Shown here piece by piece: positions 30,028-41,249 of a stretch of 64,000 bases of DNA. Positions within the stretch are counted from its first letter, which is position 1, and each line of letters starts with the position of its first letter. The notes under the pieces are model-generated. The model had not been told where the DNA came from, made no database searches, and saw nothing but the letters and a program-made list of their open reading frames with translations. The stretch spans positions 620,001-684,000 of the forward strand of contig OX595990.1 of assembly GCA_951394045.1 (NCBI GenBank), in the 5' to 3' direction. A program made the translations under genes and the position numbers. This DNA comes from Nitzschia sp. DOCU1. Lineage: Eukaryota; Bacillariophyta; Bacillariophyceae; Bacillariales; Bacillariaceae.

Positions 30028-32396
30028 ATGAAGTTTCCTTCCTTGGCACTCTCCGCCTGTTTCTGGGCGCTCATGGTCCCTCCAGTCGCCGCCTCGTCAT
30101 CGTCCGACGGCGATATTGACGAGATCCCCGAGGGTGGCACCAAATTCAAACATTTCGTGGCCATGAATGAGACTCAAACATGTGTCGGTGACGTCCATGC
30201 CATGCCCTTTAACAATCAGATTCGAGGTGCCAATTTGGGGGGTTGGATGGTCTTGGAACCCTGGATTACTCCCAGCTTGTTTTATCAATTCTTGGGGGGA
30301 GGCGAAGGTACCACAGCCTTTGACACGTACACCTTTTGTGAAGTCCTGGGTGCCAAAAAGGCCAATGAACAACTTCGAAATCACTGGGAGACGTGGGTCA
30401 CGGAAGATATCATCAAGGAAATGGCAGCTTCGGGGACTGTCAACTCGTTGCGATTGCCAGTGGGTGATTATATGTATGTCCCGTATGGGCCCTATGGTAA
30501 ATTCTATTCTCCAGGATTTTGACATGACATGCATGCATCCATGTCGCTTACTTCTGTTGTGCTTTTGTGTATTCATTTTCTTTCAGAGGGATGTTTTGAC
30601 GGTTCCTTGGAATACGTCGATCGATTGTTGGATTGGGCGCATGCCTATGGATTGACAGTCTTGTTTGATATTCATACACTCAAAGACAGTCAGAATGGTT
30701 TTGACAATTCGGGTCAAGCCCAGGGATTCAAATGGACGACTGCGATCAACGTGGAATACGTCGACCAAATTTCCTTTGAGCATTGGCCGATTCGTACGGC
30801 CCGGTGGCTGGGAGAATTCGATCAAGAGACGGCGTCGTATCCCGAAATTAACCGCAAAAACATTCAACATGCACTCGACGTGATTTCCGAAATTGTGGAT
30901 CTATACAGTGGACATCCGGCTGTTCTGGGATTGGAGCCGGTCAATGAGCCGTGGCAATATACTCCCATCAAAGAGTTGAAGGATTTTTACTGGGAAGGAT
31001 ATTTGATTGTCAAGCGCGGAGCTCCATACTGGAAATATGTTATGCATGATTCATTCCGCTTTGATCCAAACATTTGGGGTGGCTTTATGGATGGGTAAGT
31101 ACTTGGCTCATCTGTACATGCCACTAATCTTACTTTGTCTGTGTCCTCTCAAAATCTACCCGTCTCGTTTCCTATTTCTACAGATGCCCCGAACGTGCCT
31201 TGGATACTCACATTTATCAGGCATGGCGTGATCCTGACTCTCGCATTGGATTTTACAACGATGCGTGCCGACAAAAGGGTGCTATTGCCGCCATGGAACG
31301 TGCGTTTGGACCTGTCATTGTCGGTGAATGGAGTTTGGCCACGGATAATTGTGCCATGTGGTTGAATGGATTTAACGACAACTTGCCCGGTTTCCCTCGA
31401 TTGCCATGCAAGTACATTCCATGCGCCGAACCGTACATGGGCAAAGGTGTTCAGCCTGGAGCTCCACCGGACCCCACAAAACCGTATCAAGGTCCGTACG
31501 GAACGGGTATGAGTGGTCCTATCTTTGGCCTTTGCCCCGTCTCGAGAGACTGGCTCAAGGAATCGTCGGGAAATCCACAGACGGGTCATGACTGGGTCCG
31601 AGCACCCCCACAAGCACCCAAGCATTTGGATGATACCGACAATGTCATGACGCACTTGGCACAAAAGAAGATCAACGCGTTTTCCAATGTCGGACACGGC
31701 TTTTACTTTTGGAACTTTCGAACAGACGTAGACGAGCCACAGTGGTCGTACATGACAGCCGTGAAGCGCGGCTGGATCCCCAAGGGAGATTTGAATGACG
31801 ATATGATCACCAACGCTTGTATCAGGGAAGATGAAGGTTCCTTCAAGTGTGTCTTGAAACGTGACGTCCCCGACAAGGGAGTTCACGATGCCGTCAAGTT
31901 TATTTTGGGCGTCAAGAATCAAACTGGCCCCATCAGCAAGAGCGACATGGCCATTTTGAACATGACGGGCAAAGATTTGTCTCGTTCTGCTGGAGATCTG
32001 ATTGAAACCTACTTTGACAATCATCGCTCGCAAGGTATCACCTGTGACTTTGGAGGCATTGCCTTTTTAGTGGAGGAAAACAGAACGATTACCGATGACG
32101 ACTCGTTGGGCTGGAACGACGATGAATACCAGGTGGTTGTGTATAAAGGTCCGGACGTGATGGAGATCACTTTGATTGTCTTGCTTGCCATTATTCTTGG
32201 GTCGATCGGTGGATTTTTCATCGCTCTGCACCTGAACAAGAAGTTCAACCAAAAAGTACAACAAAGCAAAATCTTCCGGACCCTTTCTCGTTCGGGTAAC
32301 CCGATTGTACGAAAATCCTTTGCCCTGGACAACTTTGACCAGAATGAACTGGAAAATCTGGTTGCCGGCAAACGAAGCAAGAGCTACGGAAGGTAA
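30028..32396 (+). CDS. Membrane-anchored GH5 exo-beta-1,3-glucanase, three exons
   Basis: Read as join(30028..30496, 30587..31094, 31184..32396), this gives 729 residues. Both introns have GT and AG borders, and joining rebuilds YGPYEGCFDGSLEYVD and GFMDGCPERALDTH. It is a glycoside hydrolase family 5 protein of the fungal Exg1 type, which releases glucose from beta-1,3-glucans. Visible are GANLGGWMVLEPW, DIHTLKDSQNGFDNSG, the acid/base Glu in LEPVNEPW and the nucleophile Glu in VGEWSLA. A signal peptide (residues 1-22) starts the protein. A single transmembrane helix (LIVLLAIILGSIGGFFIAL) and a basic tail of about 60 residues end it, so the enzyme should face outward or into a vacuole. Chrysolaminarin or callose are plausible substrates by inference. 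Confidence 0.9.
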
Positions 32397-32920
32397 TCGT
32401 GATGAACGATGGTCCTTTTACATACATGCATGAATGAATGCCAAAGGCCTACTCCATATGTAGATTGACGAAGGCCTGAAAGATTAACGCAAATATGAAA
32501 TAGAAATTGGATACCATGCAGGGACAAACAGAGTTTTGGCATCCGTCTAAAGTAGATATTCGGACTCGGGATATCAGGATAGCAAAAGTAGAAATTGCTT
32601 CTTATTCGAATTATTCGTCGACAACTGACTTAAACGACCACACAGCTCGTATCTGCCCAAAGCCCGGCATGCTCGCCTGCTGCTTCTCACCGTTTTGACA
32701 CCAAAACAATGACATGAGGGCACGTCGTCGTTTGGATACGCTCACCATGGTTCAAAAGTTCAGTGGCGGCACGTCATTCAGCATCAACCTCTACCTACTA
32801 CTGCATTCCCTGGGGCAGTGATAGTAGACGGCAACGTTTCGCACCTTTGCAGATAATCAGAAGTTGTCTCCAAAGTCGGAGTTTGTACCTTAACAGCTGC
32901 GGAAGAACACGAGATAACAA
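32397..32920. other. Intergenic region
   Basis: About 520 bp between two genes in the same direction. It presumably carries the glucanase 3' end and the acyl-CoA synthetase promoter. No gene or repeat is evident. Confidence 0.4.
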
Positions 32921-35157
32921 ATGGTGAACGAATCATCTACCGATGGTGCGTCTCAAGCCAAAGCCCCAGCTCAGCCGATGGATGCGAGAGCTGAAGGAGG
33001 AGAAGAACTTTTTGACTTGAAACAACTTCAGTCCATAGTTTGCGGTGCCCTAGATCCTTTTGTTTTTGTCAAGGAGGAGCCACCCCCACCTGCAGGACAT
33101 TATGACAATGGCATCCTTCGAAACGGCGCGTCCAAGCCTGGAGATCCTTTGTTGAAATACACATCAGCTGGGGAGTCTGTGGCTACTCTCTTTCAGACCT
33201 TTGAATTTGGAGTTAAACGACATCCGCAAGCTCCCTGCCTTGGCAAGCGACCTTCAGCTACATCCCCGTATCAATGGGCTAGTTATGCACAGGTGCAAGC
33301 GGACGCAGCCAAGATTGGAAGCTTTTTGAAAGGATTAGGAATAACAGCAGGTCAACGTGTGGGGCTGAGTGGTAAGAATGCTCCCGAGTATCTGACGGCG
33401 ATTCAAGGGTGTTTCTGGGCCGGTGCTACTACGGTAAGTCGGCGTTTCCTTTGCGGTTCTCCAGTGGTACAATAACTTTCAATCCTAACCCATCAATCCT
33501 CGTCATTATTCCTCAGGTTCCTATCTACGATACATTTGGCGAGCAAGAGTGTCATTATATAGTCAAGCAAGCGGAGATTCAAGTTGTCTTTGTGAGCCGG
33601 GAGAACTTGGACAAGGTGATTGGATGGACCAAGACGATCCCGTCGGTGCAAAAGATTGTCGTCTGGAATTCCTCGGGAGATCTACCCTCGTTGGGCAACC
33701 TAGTCATGTCGTATGAAGCGTGTCTGGAAAAGAGTGATGAGGCGCTGCCTACCATCGCCGCTCCGCCCAAACCCGAGGACTTGGCGATTATCATGTATAC
33801 CAGTGGAACGACGTGAGTAGTGTTAGTTGGATGGGGCTCGTTGGATTTCGTCCTTTTAGTTTCCTATCTAATCCGTTGACTTTTGTTGCTCTAAAGAGGC
33901 ATGCCCAAGGGGGTCATGTTGCCACACTCGGCTCTAGTCGCGGCCATTGCCGCTATGGAAAAGTATTTTTTTGTCGTCGGTGGGCCCATCGAAAAGGATG
34001 ATATCTTCATGTCCTATCTTCCCTTGGCGCATGTCTTTGACTTCTTTTGTGAATGCTTCTTTTTATTCCGAGGTTCCAGAATCGGTTATTATCGTGGCGA
34101 CCAAAAGACTTTGGTGGACGATATTGGTGCCTTGAAGCCAACGATCTTTGTAGGAGTTCCCCGCGTGTTTGAACGAATCTACAAGCGAGTTAACAGCATG
34201 ATCGAAAGTGGATCGCCAGTCAAAAAGTTCTTGTTTCAATTCTTTTTTGATCAAAAACTGTCGGCGTTGAAGAAAGGAGCCAAGTTTGATCAGGCAAGTT
34301 TTATTGGTGATGCACTCGTCTTTTCCAAAATCAAGGACCGATTGGGAGGACGCGTTCGTTTCATCTGTAGTGGCGGAGCGCCACTCCCGCAACATCTGGA
34401 GGATTGGCTCAAAGTGACCATGTGCTGCCCAGTCGTGCAAGGCTATGGCTTGACAGAAACATGTGCAGCAAGTTGTGTAGCCATGCCCGATCGAGTCGAG
34501 CAAGATGGTACGGTTGGACCACCTCTATTTTCCACAGAAGCCAAACTGGATCCTGTGCCTGAAATGGGATACGATGGCTCACCTGAAATCGGTGGCGAGG
34601 TTTGCTTCCGAGGCCCCAGCATTCTTTCTGGCTATTACCAAAAGCCCGATGTGACTGCAGAAGTATTGACGGATGATGGCTGGTTCCATACCGGGGACAT
34701 TGGAAAGATTGTAAATGGCGGGTGCATTAAAATCATTGACCGCAAGAAACAACTCTTCAAATTGTCCCAGGGCGAATACGTGTCTCCCGAAAAGATTGAA
34801 GGCATTTGCGCCAAGAGTGCCTACGTGGGGCAGATTTGGGTGCACGGTACATCCACCGAAGCTGTTCTCGTCGCCGTCGTTGTTCCTAGCGAGGGGTCAA
34901 TGGCAGAATTCGGTGGCAAAGAAGAGGCTGTCAAATCGGAGGCATTCAAAAAGGCAATATTGGAGGACCTTGATCGGGTGTGTCGGTCGGAACAGCTCAA
35001 GGGATACGAGATCCCAAAGGGAATCATTCTGCACGAAGACGAATGGACCCCGGAATCTGGCTTTGTCACGCCTTCCTTCAAACTCAAACGTCCAAAACTT
35101 CATGAGCATTTCTTGAAGCGGATCGAGGACTTATATGCCGTGTTGGACCAAAAGTAA
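32921..35157 (+). CDS. Long-chain acyl-CoA synthetase, three exons
   Basis: Read as join(32921..33433, 33517..33812, 33897..35157), this gives 689 residues. Introns of 83 and 84 bp (GTAAGT...CAG and GTGAGT...AAG) are placed so that TTVPIYDTFG and YTSGTTGMPKGVM are rebuilt. It is an AMP-forming fatty-acyl activating enzyme that converts long-chain fatty acid, ATP and CoA to acyl-CoA. The P-loop YTSGTTGMPKG, YLPLAHVFDF, GYGLTETCAAS, GWFHTGDIGKI and KKQLFKLSQGEYVSPEKIE mark the eukaryotic long-chain group. The length fits that group. No signal peptide, membrane segment or peroxisomal C-terminus is visible. The enzyme would feed membrane and storage lipid synthesis or beta-oxidation. Confidence 0.92.
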
Positions 35158-35543
35158 TTGTTTGGTGTAGTAGGGTGGGAATGTTTATGTACTATATCTC
35201 TGAATCTAGTGCAATGCGTGTCATTGTTGTAGCTGCTACAGTCAAAGATACTTCTCAAGCCATACACGTCACTCGCATTGTTTTGCCCTCGTTGGTGGCT
35301 AATCCACCGCACGTTTCAAGGTGGCAAGAAAGAGGGAATAGAGTTCGATGTGTGGAGACGTCGAGCAATCTTCTGACGAAGCGAATCATGGGTCGATCAC
35401 GTGGTGTGTCACATGGCAACAGGCTCGTCCTCCCACTTTGGGTCGTTTGTCATTGTCATTGCCATTACTGCTCCTTTCGTTCCATTGCCGATGGGGATGG
35501 GCGTCTCGGCGACTCACTCCCAGCAGTATACAGAAGAAGACCA
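35158..35543. other. Convergent intergenic region
   Basis: About 390 bp between the 3' ends of two convergent genes. Frames crossing it continue as shadows into the methyltransferase gene. No supported feature. Confidence 0.5.
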
Positions 35544-36680
35544 TCAGTCTTGTTTTGGATCATCCTCCAAATGATTGTGAGAATCCTGTGCCAGCGCTAC
35601 TGCCGACACAGCCGCAATCGCCGCCGTTTCGGCACGCAAGACCAGAGAGCCCAAGGATACAAATTGAATGTTGTTGGGGGATTGTTGCCGCAATTCTTCC
35701 AATTGCACAAGCTCAGTTGGGCTCCATCCACCTTCGGGTCCCACCAGAACATGATAGTCATTGATTGGCGACGTTTGTGATAGTGCTTGCCACAATGGGA
35801 GACTCTCTGGACTTCGTTCTCGGCAAATCAACCAGCGGCAAGTCGTAGACGCCGCATCCATTTGGATTTGATCCAACAAAAGTGTCCAACTGTCGGGAGT
35901 TTCTGAAAGTTGCGGTAGAGTCAATCGTTCACATTGTTCGGCCGCTTCTACGATTTGTAGCGAATGCTTGTCATATTCCCATGCATCCACAGAAGAATAT
36001 TCCGTGTCTACCACATGAATCGATTCCACTCCCAATTCAGTCACTTTTTCCAATACCCACTTTCGTCGTTGCTTTTTCAATCGACCCATGTGCAAATGTA
36101 TATTTGAAGATTGTGTGGGTGGTTGCTCTCGCAAACATTGGACACATTCTACCACGGTTGCATCTCCTGACGATTTTCGTGGTTTCTTTTTCATGCTGGA
36201 TTCACTGTCATTCAATACAACGACCTTGGCCAACCATTCTCCATGGTTTCCATTGAAGATTCTTAAGTGTCCCGCCAACGATCCCCATCGTTTAACATTG
36301 GTGATACGCATGACAGTCAAGTAATTGGCTTGATTGGCAGAGAGTGGAACAATGGTGTGACACGTCCACTGTGGCTGCTGAGAATCTGGCACGTAAAGTC
36401 GTGGCAAATTTGAAATGCTGGATGACAAAAAATCCTCATCTTGTTGTTGTCGTGACTGGATAGTTGTTGTCGTCGAGTAGTAGCAATGCTGGAATTTCAA
36501 GGTTGGACGGGTCCAAAGCAAATCGTTTGGTACAAAGGAATGACACGTTGTGGCACTGTAAGCCATCCAGCACATTGCCATCCAACTGGAAGATGATGAT
36601 GTCCGCCGTCGTTTCAGCACAGCATGACGCGAAGAAATTCTGCCAATGCTACTCCAACACGATGCTGTCATTACCCTCAT
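35544..36680 (-). CDS. RsmE-type 16S rRNA (uracil-N3) methyltransferase
   Basis: A 378-residue protein of the SPOUT-fold RsmE family, which methylates N3 of the uridine equivalent to U1498 in bacterial-type small-subunit rRNA. It has a PUA-like region at about 105-185 (YLTVMRITNVKRWGSLAGHL). The knotted SPOUT domain carries KWVLEKVTELGVESI, LVGPEGGWSPTEL and LGSLVLRAETAAIAAVSAVA. The N-terminus of about 60 residues is basic and Ser-rich, and an organellar location is likely because the target site exists in plastid and mitochondrial ribosomes. Bacterial RsmE is about 245 residues, so the excess is the leader and a polar linker. The start is the first ATG. No intron. Confidence 0.9.
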   Translation of the reverse strand: MRVMTASCWSSIGRISSRHAVLKRRRTSSSSSWMAMCWMAYSATTCHSFVPNDLLWTRPTLKFQHCYYSTTTTIQSRQQQDEDFLSSSISNLPRLYVPDSQQPQWTCHTIVPLSANQANYLTVMRITNVKRWGSLAGHLRIFNGNHGEWLAKVVVLNDSESSMKKKPRKSSGDATVVECVQCLREQPPTQSSNIHLHMGRLKKQRRKWVLEKVTELGVESIHVVDTEYSSVDAWEYDKHSLQIVEAAEQCERLTLPQLSETPDSWTLLLDQIQMDAASTTCRWLICRERSPESLPLWQALSQTSPINDYHVLVGPEGGWSPTELVQLEELRQQSPNNIQFVSLGSLVLRAETAAIAAVSAVALAQDSHNHLEDDPKQD

Positions 36681-37128
36681 TGCTGTTGTTGCTGCTAAAA
36701 GTGGGTGCTATTTGCAGGTCATATAACAGCGGTATAGTCGTATACTCTCATTACATTATCATTGATGCAGAAAAAGCGATGGATGTGGATGACAAGATCG
36801 TTTTCGTGATGATGCCGAAATGCCAAAAGGGGGCAGAGGATCACCAATGAAAAGGCGAGTGGAATGTCATTTTTAAGACATTGTTAAACGTAGAAATCGT
36901 TTTTATATAATGCAAACAAGTTGCAAGGCGCTCAACGCAACGAGAGCGGGAGGAGCGTGATTCGTCTGTCTGTCTGTCTTCCGGTTCCTCATTCAAACTC
37001 TCATGCGACTGGTTCGACTGATGACTGGTCGCTCAAGAAAATCAGCGAAAGGAGCAATGCCAAAAAGGTCCATCCATTTTGGCTTCTTTCTGTCCTTGGA
37101 TTTATTTGTCTATTCACCAATACAAAGA
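36681..37128. other. Divergent intergenic region
   Basis: About 450 bp between the start of the methyltransferase gene and the small membrane-protein frame. It should hold both promoters if both genes are real. A run of CTGTCTGTCTGTC occurs near 36966. No other feature. Confidence 0.4.
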
Positions 37129-37353
37129 ATGTCCTCGTTATTGGATCCTCATGGATATAGATATCATCATGGAAGAGGAGAGCATTTGTTAGTACGAGAA
37201 GATGCCGATCCAAATCGACCAAAGTACTCGTTGCATTGTTGTCTGTGCTATTGCGTCGATGGACTTTGTTTCCTTTTGATTGTGGGATTCTTGTGTTTTG
37301 CCTTTTGGTTGCCCTATTATCTATACAAGAATTATAATAGTAGTGGGGGCTGA
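37129..37353 (+). CDS. Small single-pass membrane protein (hypothetical)
   Basis: A 74-residue protein from the ATG at 37129; an in-frame ATG at 37003 would add 42 residues without obvious character. The N-terminal half is polar and charged (HGYRYHHGRGEHLLVREDAD). The second half is a Cys-rich hydrophobic segment (CCLCYCVDGLCFLLIVGFLC and onward to LPYYLYK). The cysteines close to the membrane could be lipidated. I recognise no family. Codon use and composition look coding. Confidence 0.55.
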   Translation: MSSLLDPHGYRYHHGRGEHLLVREDADPNRPKYSLHCCLCYCVDGLCFLLIVGFLCFAFWLPYYLYKNYNSSGG

Positions 37354-37566
37354 AGCTTGCACGTGCAAATCATCATTTGGAACGACGAAAAAGTGTTGTG
37401 CATGGCATGACAACGACACTTCCAGGTTGGACGAAAAGACAGGGCCCTTCTTTGCTGCGCCACAGTCTACTTGGATTGGAATCCGCTGCTACAAAAGCAG
37501 CGCCAGATGTATATTCCACAAGGAAATCAATCATGCATGCTAAATGTTATTATTAGGCAGAGAATT

Positions 37567-39247
37567 TTACCAGCCATCAAACATGCCCTTTCCGACTTCC
37601 TCTTCATTCTTTTCCACAGCAACTCGTCCGGTCTCCACCATGGGCGGTAACTCCAGTCCTCGCTCCTTGGCAGTCTCTACAGCTTGTTGAGCTCGTGCTT
37701 GTTGTGCTTGTTGACGTGCCAAGGCTCGTTCTTGCGCCAACAATTGACGTTCTTGTTCCCGATCAAACTTGACAGTCAATTGTCCATTATCGTCTTCACT
37801 TTCCGGTGCCAATTGCAATGATATCGGTCCCATGCGCCCGGATCGAAAATCTTGAAGAATTTTGCGGGAAGCATCCTCGGGATCTCCACAACAAGTATTA
37901 TCGGCCACACGAAACAGCATGTCTTCGCCCGTCATGTAGTCTTGCGTGTCGGGTAATTTTTTCAAGGGATCAAAGCCATACCGTTCCAGACACTTTTTAC
38001 GCCAATCCGGACATGTCGTGGCCTCTTTTCCAATCAAATGAATGGCTTTGAGCCATTCACACAAGTACGCAGCCACAGCTTGATTGTCATAGGCTGCTTC
38101 ACCAATACAATTACAAGCCGCCAACAACAAAGCATCCGACTGGTCCACCATTTTAGCAGGAATGATACCAGGAGAATCCAACAATTCAAATTCCTTGCCT
38201 GACGAAGACGTTTTAGTTTCATCGGCCTTGACACGAATCCATTGCAAACTTCGAGTGACACCCGGCATATTGGCGGTTTTGGCCCGTTTGCGACCTAGAA
38301 TTTTATTAATCAATGCGGACTGTGGCAAGACAAAGAAAGAAATAAGAAAAGAGAATTCAGAGAGAATCAACAATGTAAGCAAACATTTCAGACGCCAGCG
38401 AACAGTGATTGCCGCTGTTGAGTCAACGAAGACGCACCTTGCCCACATTGGGGTAGCCAATAATGCCGACTCGTAGAGGACGAGGGTTCAAACCCCGGCG
38501 CTCCCGTCTCTCTTGAACATGCGATCCCGCTTTAAAAATAGCACGATGTAACGCATGGATCCCTTGCCCTTGCTTGGCATTCACAAACAAAACTTGATCC
38601 ACTGGTGTAATAGCCGCCGCTTTACTGCTACTGTAGATTTTGTCGTTGCTCTTCTTTTTCGTAGGCTGCTTCTTATCATCTTCGTATTGAAATCGAATAT
38701 CCCGTGCTTGCTGAGCCTGATTTGCTACTTGATTGTTGATGGGTGCTTCATCCCAACGTTCGGCGCCAAATATATCATAAGCTTTCTTCCAAGACGCGAC
38801 CGCTTGCTTGGGAATCATATCCAAATGCGTTAATACTACAATACGAGGACGTCCCGCGCACCATTCACCCACACGTGGATGTGCTGTCGCCTTGCAAGCT
38901 CGAGCATCTCGTACTTCGACTACTACATCGACTGCCTTGAGAGTTTCTGCCAATTGTCGTTCCGCCTTGGCGATATGCCCCGGATACCATTGCACTACTG
39001 GGCGACGATATCCCGATTCATCAAGTAAATCTTCTTGGTCTCGAAGATAGGAAGAAAATAATCGAGTTGACGGAGAAAGAATTTCATGGGTGGGATGTTG
39101 ATGTCGACCAGCCGATGATTTTGTGAAAACTACCGGAATCAACCCCTCGTCCGTCCGTTGAAGTACTGGCGATAAAAAGGCTGATCTTGAACGAGCGCCC
39201 AGAGAGGATCGTGCTAGTTGCAAGATTACCAACATTATCTTCAACAT
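37567..39247 (-). CDS. YlqF/RbgA-type ribosome-assembly GTPase, plastid-targeted, two exons
   Basis: Read on the minus strand as 39247-38438 joined to 38319-37567, this gives 520 residues. The intron (38320-38437, GTGCGT...CACAG) falls inside the P-loop, and joining rebuilds GYPNVGKSALINKILG. The motifs come in circularly permuted order: THLD (G4-like), VNAKQGQG (G5), GYPNVGKS (G1), MPGVTRS (G2) and DSPGI (G3), typical of YlqF/RbgA/MTG1 GTPases that assist late assembly of the large ribosomal subunit. Starting at this ATG gives a hydrophobic signal sequence followed by SRSAFLSP, which resembles the diatom plastid-import motif around a key Phe. The frame is open to 39655, but the extra 136 residues look random. 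A Gln/Ala-rich coiled coil ends the protein. Confidence 0.85.
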
Positions 39248-39911
39248 GTTCTTTACTTTCTGTCGTTCCGATGGATCACGGCGATAAGTGAAATCCGATT
39301 GATTTGTCGATTGAGATGCGCTGATGTGGATGACTCGCAGGATAACAATTCTTCCGCCTTGGTTCAACTGCTGGTACTGGCAAGTGGAAAAATACGAGGA
39401 ACAACTCAAGACAGATCTTTGGATTTCAAGCGAGGAGTGATGGTGGTCTAAGAAGCCGTAACTGCGTTTGTCATCGTCAAATCCTTTCCCTTTTCTGCGA
39501 CGATGAGATGTGTTAGCGACGAGACAAAACGAGAAGTTCTTTCTTTTTTTGATGGCTCTCATCATCGTGCGGAGCGCGGTAGAGACCTCGTCGTAAAACG
39601 GCCGGCGTACGTACGTTCTCCGTGTTTGCAGTCCGCTGAGTCGTTTACCGACCACAACGACTTATCACTCCAGCTAAGAAGAAACCATATCGAATGTCTG
39701 CTAGCTAGCTTTGAAAATGATGGGTAGTTCTACGAAAGACTCTCCTCGTTGTTATGGCCAATCTAATACTGATTATAACCACGAGATTTGGCACCAGTAC
39801 GTAAATAATTTCGTCCCCTCACCCCACCCCTCTATTCATTTGTGATCGATCATGACCCTACAAGAATTCGATCACAGTCGCACTTCATTGCATGATTGAC
39901 GTCCCAGCACT
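39248..39911. other. Intergenic region upstream of GTPase gene
   Basis: About 660 bp. The GTPase frame continues open to 39655 but with low-quality sequence, so this is treated as 5' untranslated and promoter DNA, followed by the 3' end of the rhomboid transcript. No other feature is seen. Confidence 0.4.
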
Positions 39912-41249
39912 TCAGGACAGCAAAAATGCAACTATGTTCTGGAATGCCTTGTTTTGGCTGTTGCCCAAAATGTCTACCTCGTAGTACTTCATGCCAAAGA
40001 GAAGGCCACCTAGGTGTGCCCAATGTCCAACGCGGATCTTGCTCAACAGGAGCACGGGAATCAAAGATACATTGAACATACATCCAATAATAGACTCCAC
40101 TAGCATGAATTGGAGCAGGCGCTTCCCATTCACCTCGACAGGAAACAGCGTCATGAAACGACAATTAAACAACTTCTCAGGATAGGCAAGGAAAGTAATA
40201 GCAGAGAATGTTGACAAAACTCCCGAAAGCCCAAGACATGGAATTGTAGGTGTTCCAATCAATGAAAATATCGTTGAAAACATCGCGCTTTCAAACACCA
40301 ATCTCCACCAGGCCAAAGGAAGTTTCCATTCACCTCCTTGAAGGTCTCCCTTCTCCAGAGTTTTGTTTTTAGAGGACAAAAGTATTTGTCTCACGATAGG
40401 CCCATCTCCTACCAATGCTGCCATGTTGGCAAGCAAATGAGCAATGTCCTGGTGTGACACCTGGGACAAGAAAATCGATAGGCCAAACGTCCTACGGCAA
40501 TTGAAGATGTTGTTTCTGAAGCACACCTCTAGAAACGTCCTCATCCCCGGAGCAAGAAAGGTCGATATCTGCCACAAGCAAAAGACCTGGACACAAAGGT
40601 AAACGAGCAGCGCTTCGTCTGGATTTTTTCGGCAGAATTTGAAACACTTATTGATGCTTTCAACCGCAGTCTGCGTCCAGGATAGCTTTTTCTTGAGTGC
40701 TATCTCGACAATTCCAAGCTCTTTCCACAAATCCACGTAAGCGCGCACCATATTTCCCGCCATATGCTTCATATCGTTCAGCAGCCTTTCTATCATTTTA
40801 GTATCCCGAGTAAGATATCGAAGCTCTGTCGGCAATTTCAGCAACATCATAATGCTAACATCGGCATCACTGGGAACGACCATTAGGCTTCTCCCGACGC
40901 GTCTCGTGGCCTTTTGAACCATCAAGGCCAGGAGGTGCAAGTCCATGAAAGAGTGTTCCGGAACAAGGGAAGATTGCTCCGAAATGGGGTGTTTCCAACG
41001 TTCAAGGCCGGGTAATATTGGAGACCTCCAAGCGGTGGAATTTATGGTTCGGTGAATCGATTCGACGCGGCGAAAGTCGGTCGTATCCAACAACGACGGA
41101 AGCACCATGCGATCCCCAATGCCCACTGAGAAGTGCTCTTGACTCGCCGAAGCTGGCAATGCAAAGGCACAGAACACGACAAGCGTCCATGCCAGTGCTA
41201 ACAAAGGCCGTTGACTGGTGGGAGGAACAAACGATACGAGTGGCCCCAC
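39912..41249 (-). CDS. Rhomboid family intramembrane protease (first of pair)
   Basis: The open frame gives up to 445 residues. The C-terminal part is a rhomboid domain: FLSQVSHQDIAHLLANMAAL, the serine motif in CLGLSGVLSTF and the histidine in HWAHLGGLLFGMKYYEV, spread over six or so hydrophobic stretches. Both residues of the Ser-His dyad are present, so it should cut membrane proteins. A signal-peptide-like segment (LLALAWTLVVFCAFALPASA) lies near the N-terminus. The start is unclear: the frame opens with GTG and the first ATG comes only after the signal peptide. A 5' exon from an ATG at 41515, spliced at a GTATGG donor to a TTGTTCCTCCCACCAG acceptor, would keep frame, but this is speculative. 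It is paralogous to the gene at 42081. Confidence 0.82.
   Translation of the reverse strand: MGPLVSFVPPTSQRPLLALAWTLVVFCAFALPASASQEHFSVGIGDRMVLPSLLDTTDFRRVESIHRTINSTAWRSPILPGLERWKHPISEQSSLVPEHSFMDLHLLALMVQKATRRVGRSLMVVPSDADVSIMMLLKLPTELRYLTRDTKMIERLLNDMKHMAGNMVRAYVDLWKELGIVEIALKKKLSWTQTAVESINKCFKFCRKNPDEALLVYLCVQVFCLWQISTFLAPGMRTFLEVCFRNNIFNCRRTFGLSIFLSQVSHQDIAHLLANMAALVGDGPIVRQILLSSKNKTLEKGDLQGGEWKLPLAWWRLVFESAMFSTIFSLIGTPTIPCLGLSGVLSTFSAITFLAYPEKLFNCRFMTLFPVEVNGKRLLQFMLVESIIGCMFNVSLIPVLLLSKIRVGHWAHLGGLLFGMKYYEVDILGNSQNKAFQNIVAFLLS

Noticed and set aside
35175..35780. 201-codon plus-strand frame after the acyl-CoA synthetase
   Set aside because: Most of it is the antisense of the RsmE-type methyltransferase gene, and it lacks any protein character.
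38476..38510. tRNA-like segment GGGTTCAAACCCC
   Set aside because: It lies inside the GTPase coding region and no cloverleaf with anticodon and acceptor stems can be formed around it.
39248..39655. Upstream 136-residue extension of the GTPase
   Set aside because: The extension is basic and random-looking, whereas the inner ATG gives a proper signal peptide and plastid-like motif.
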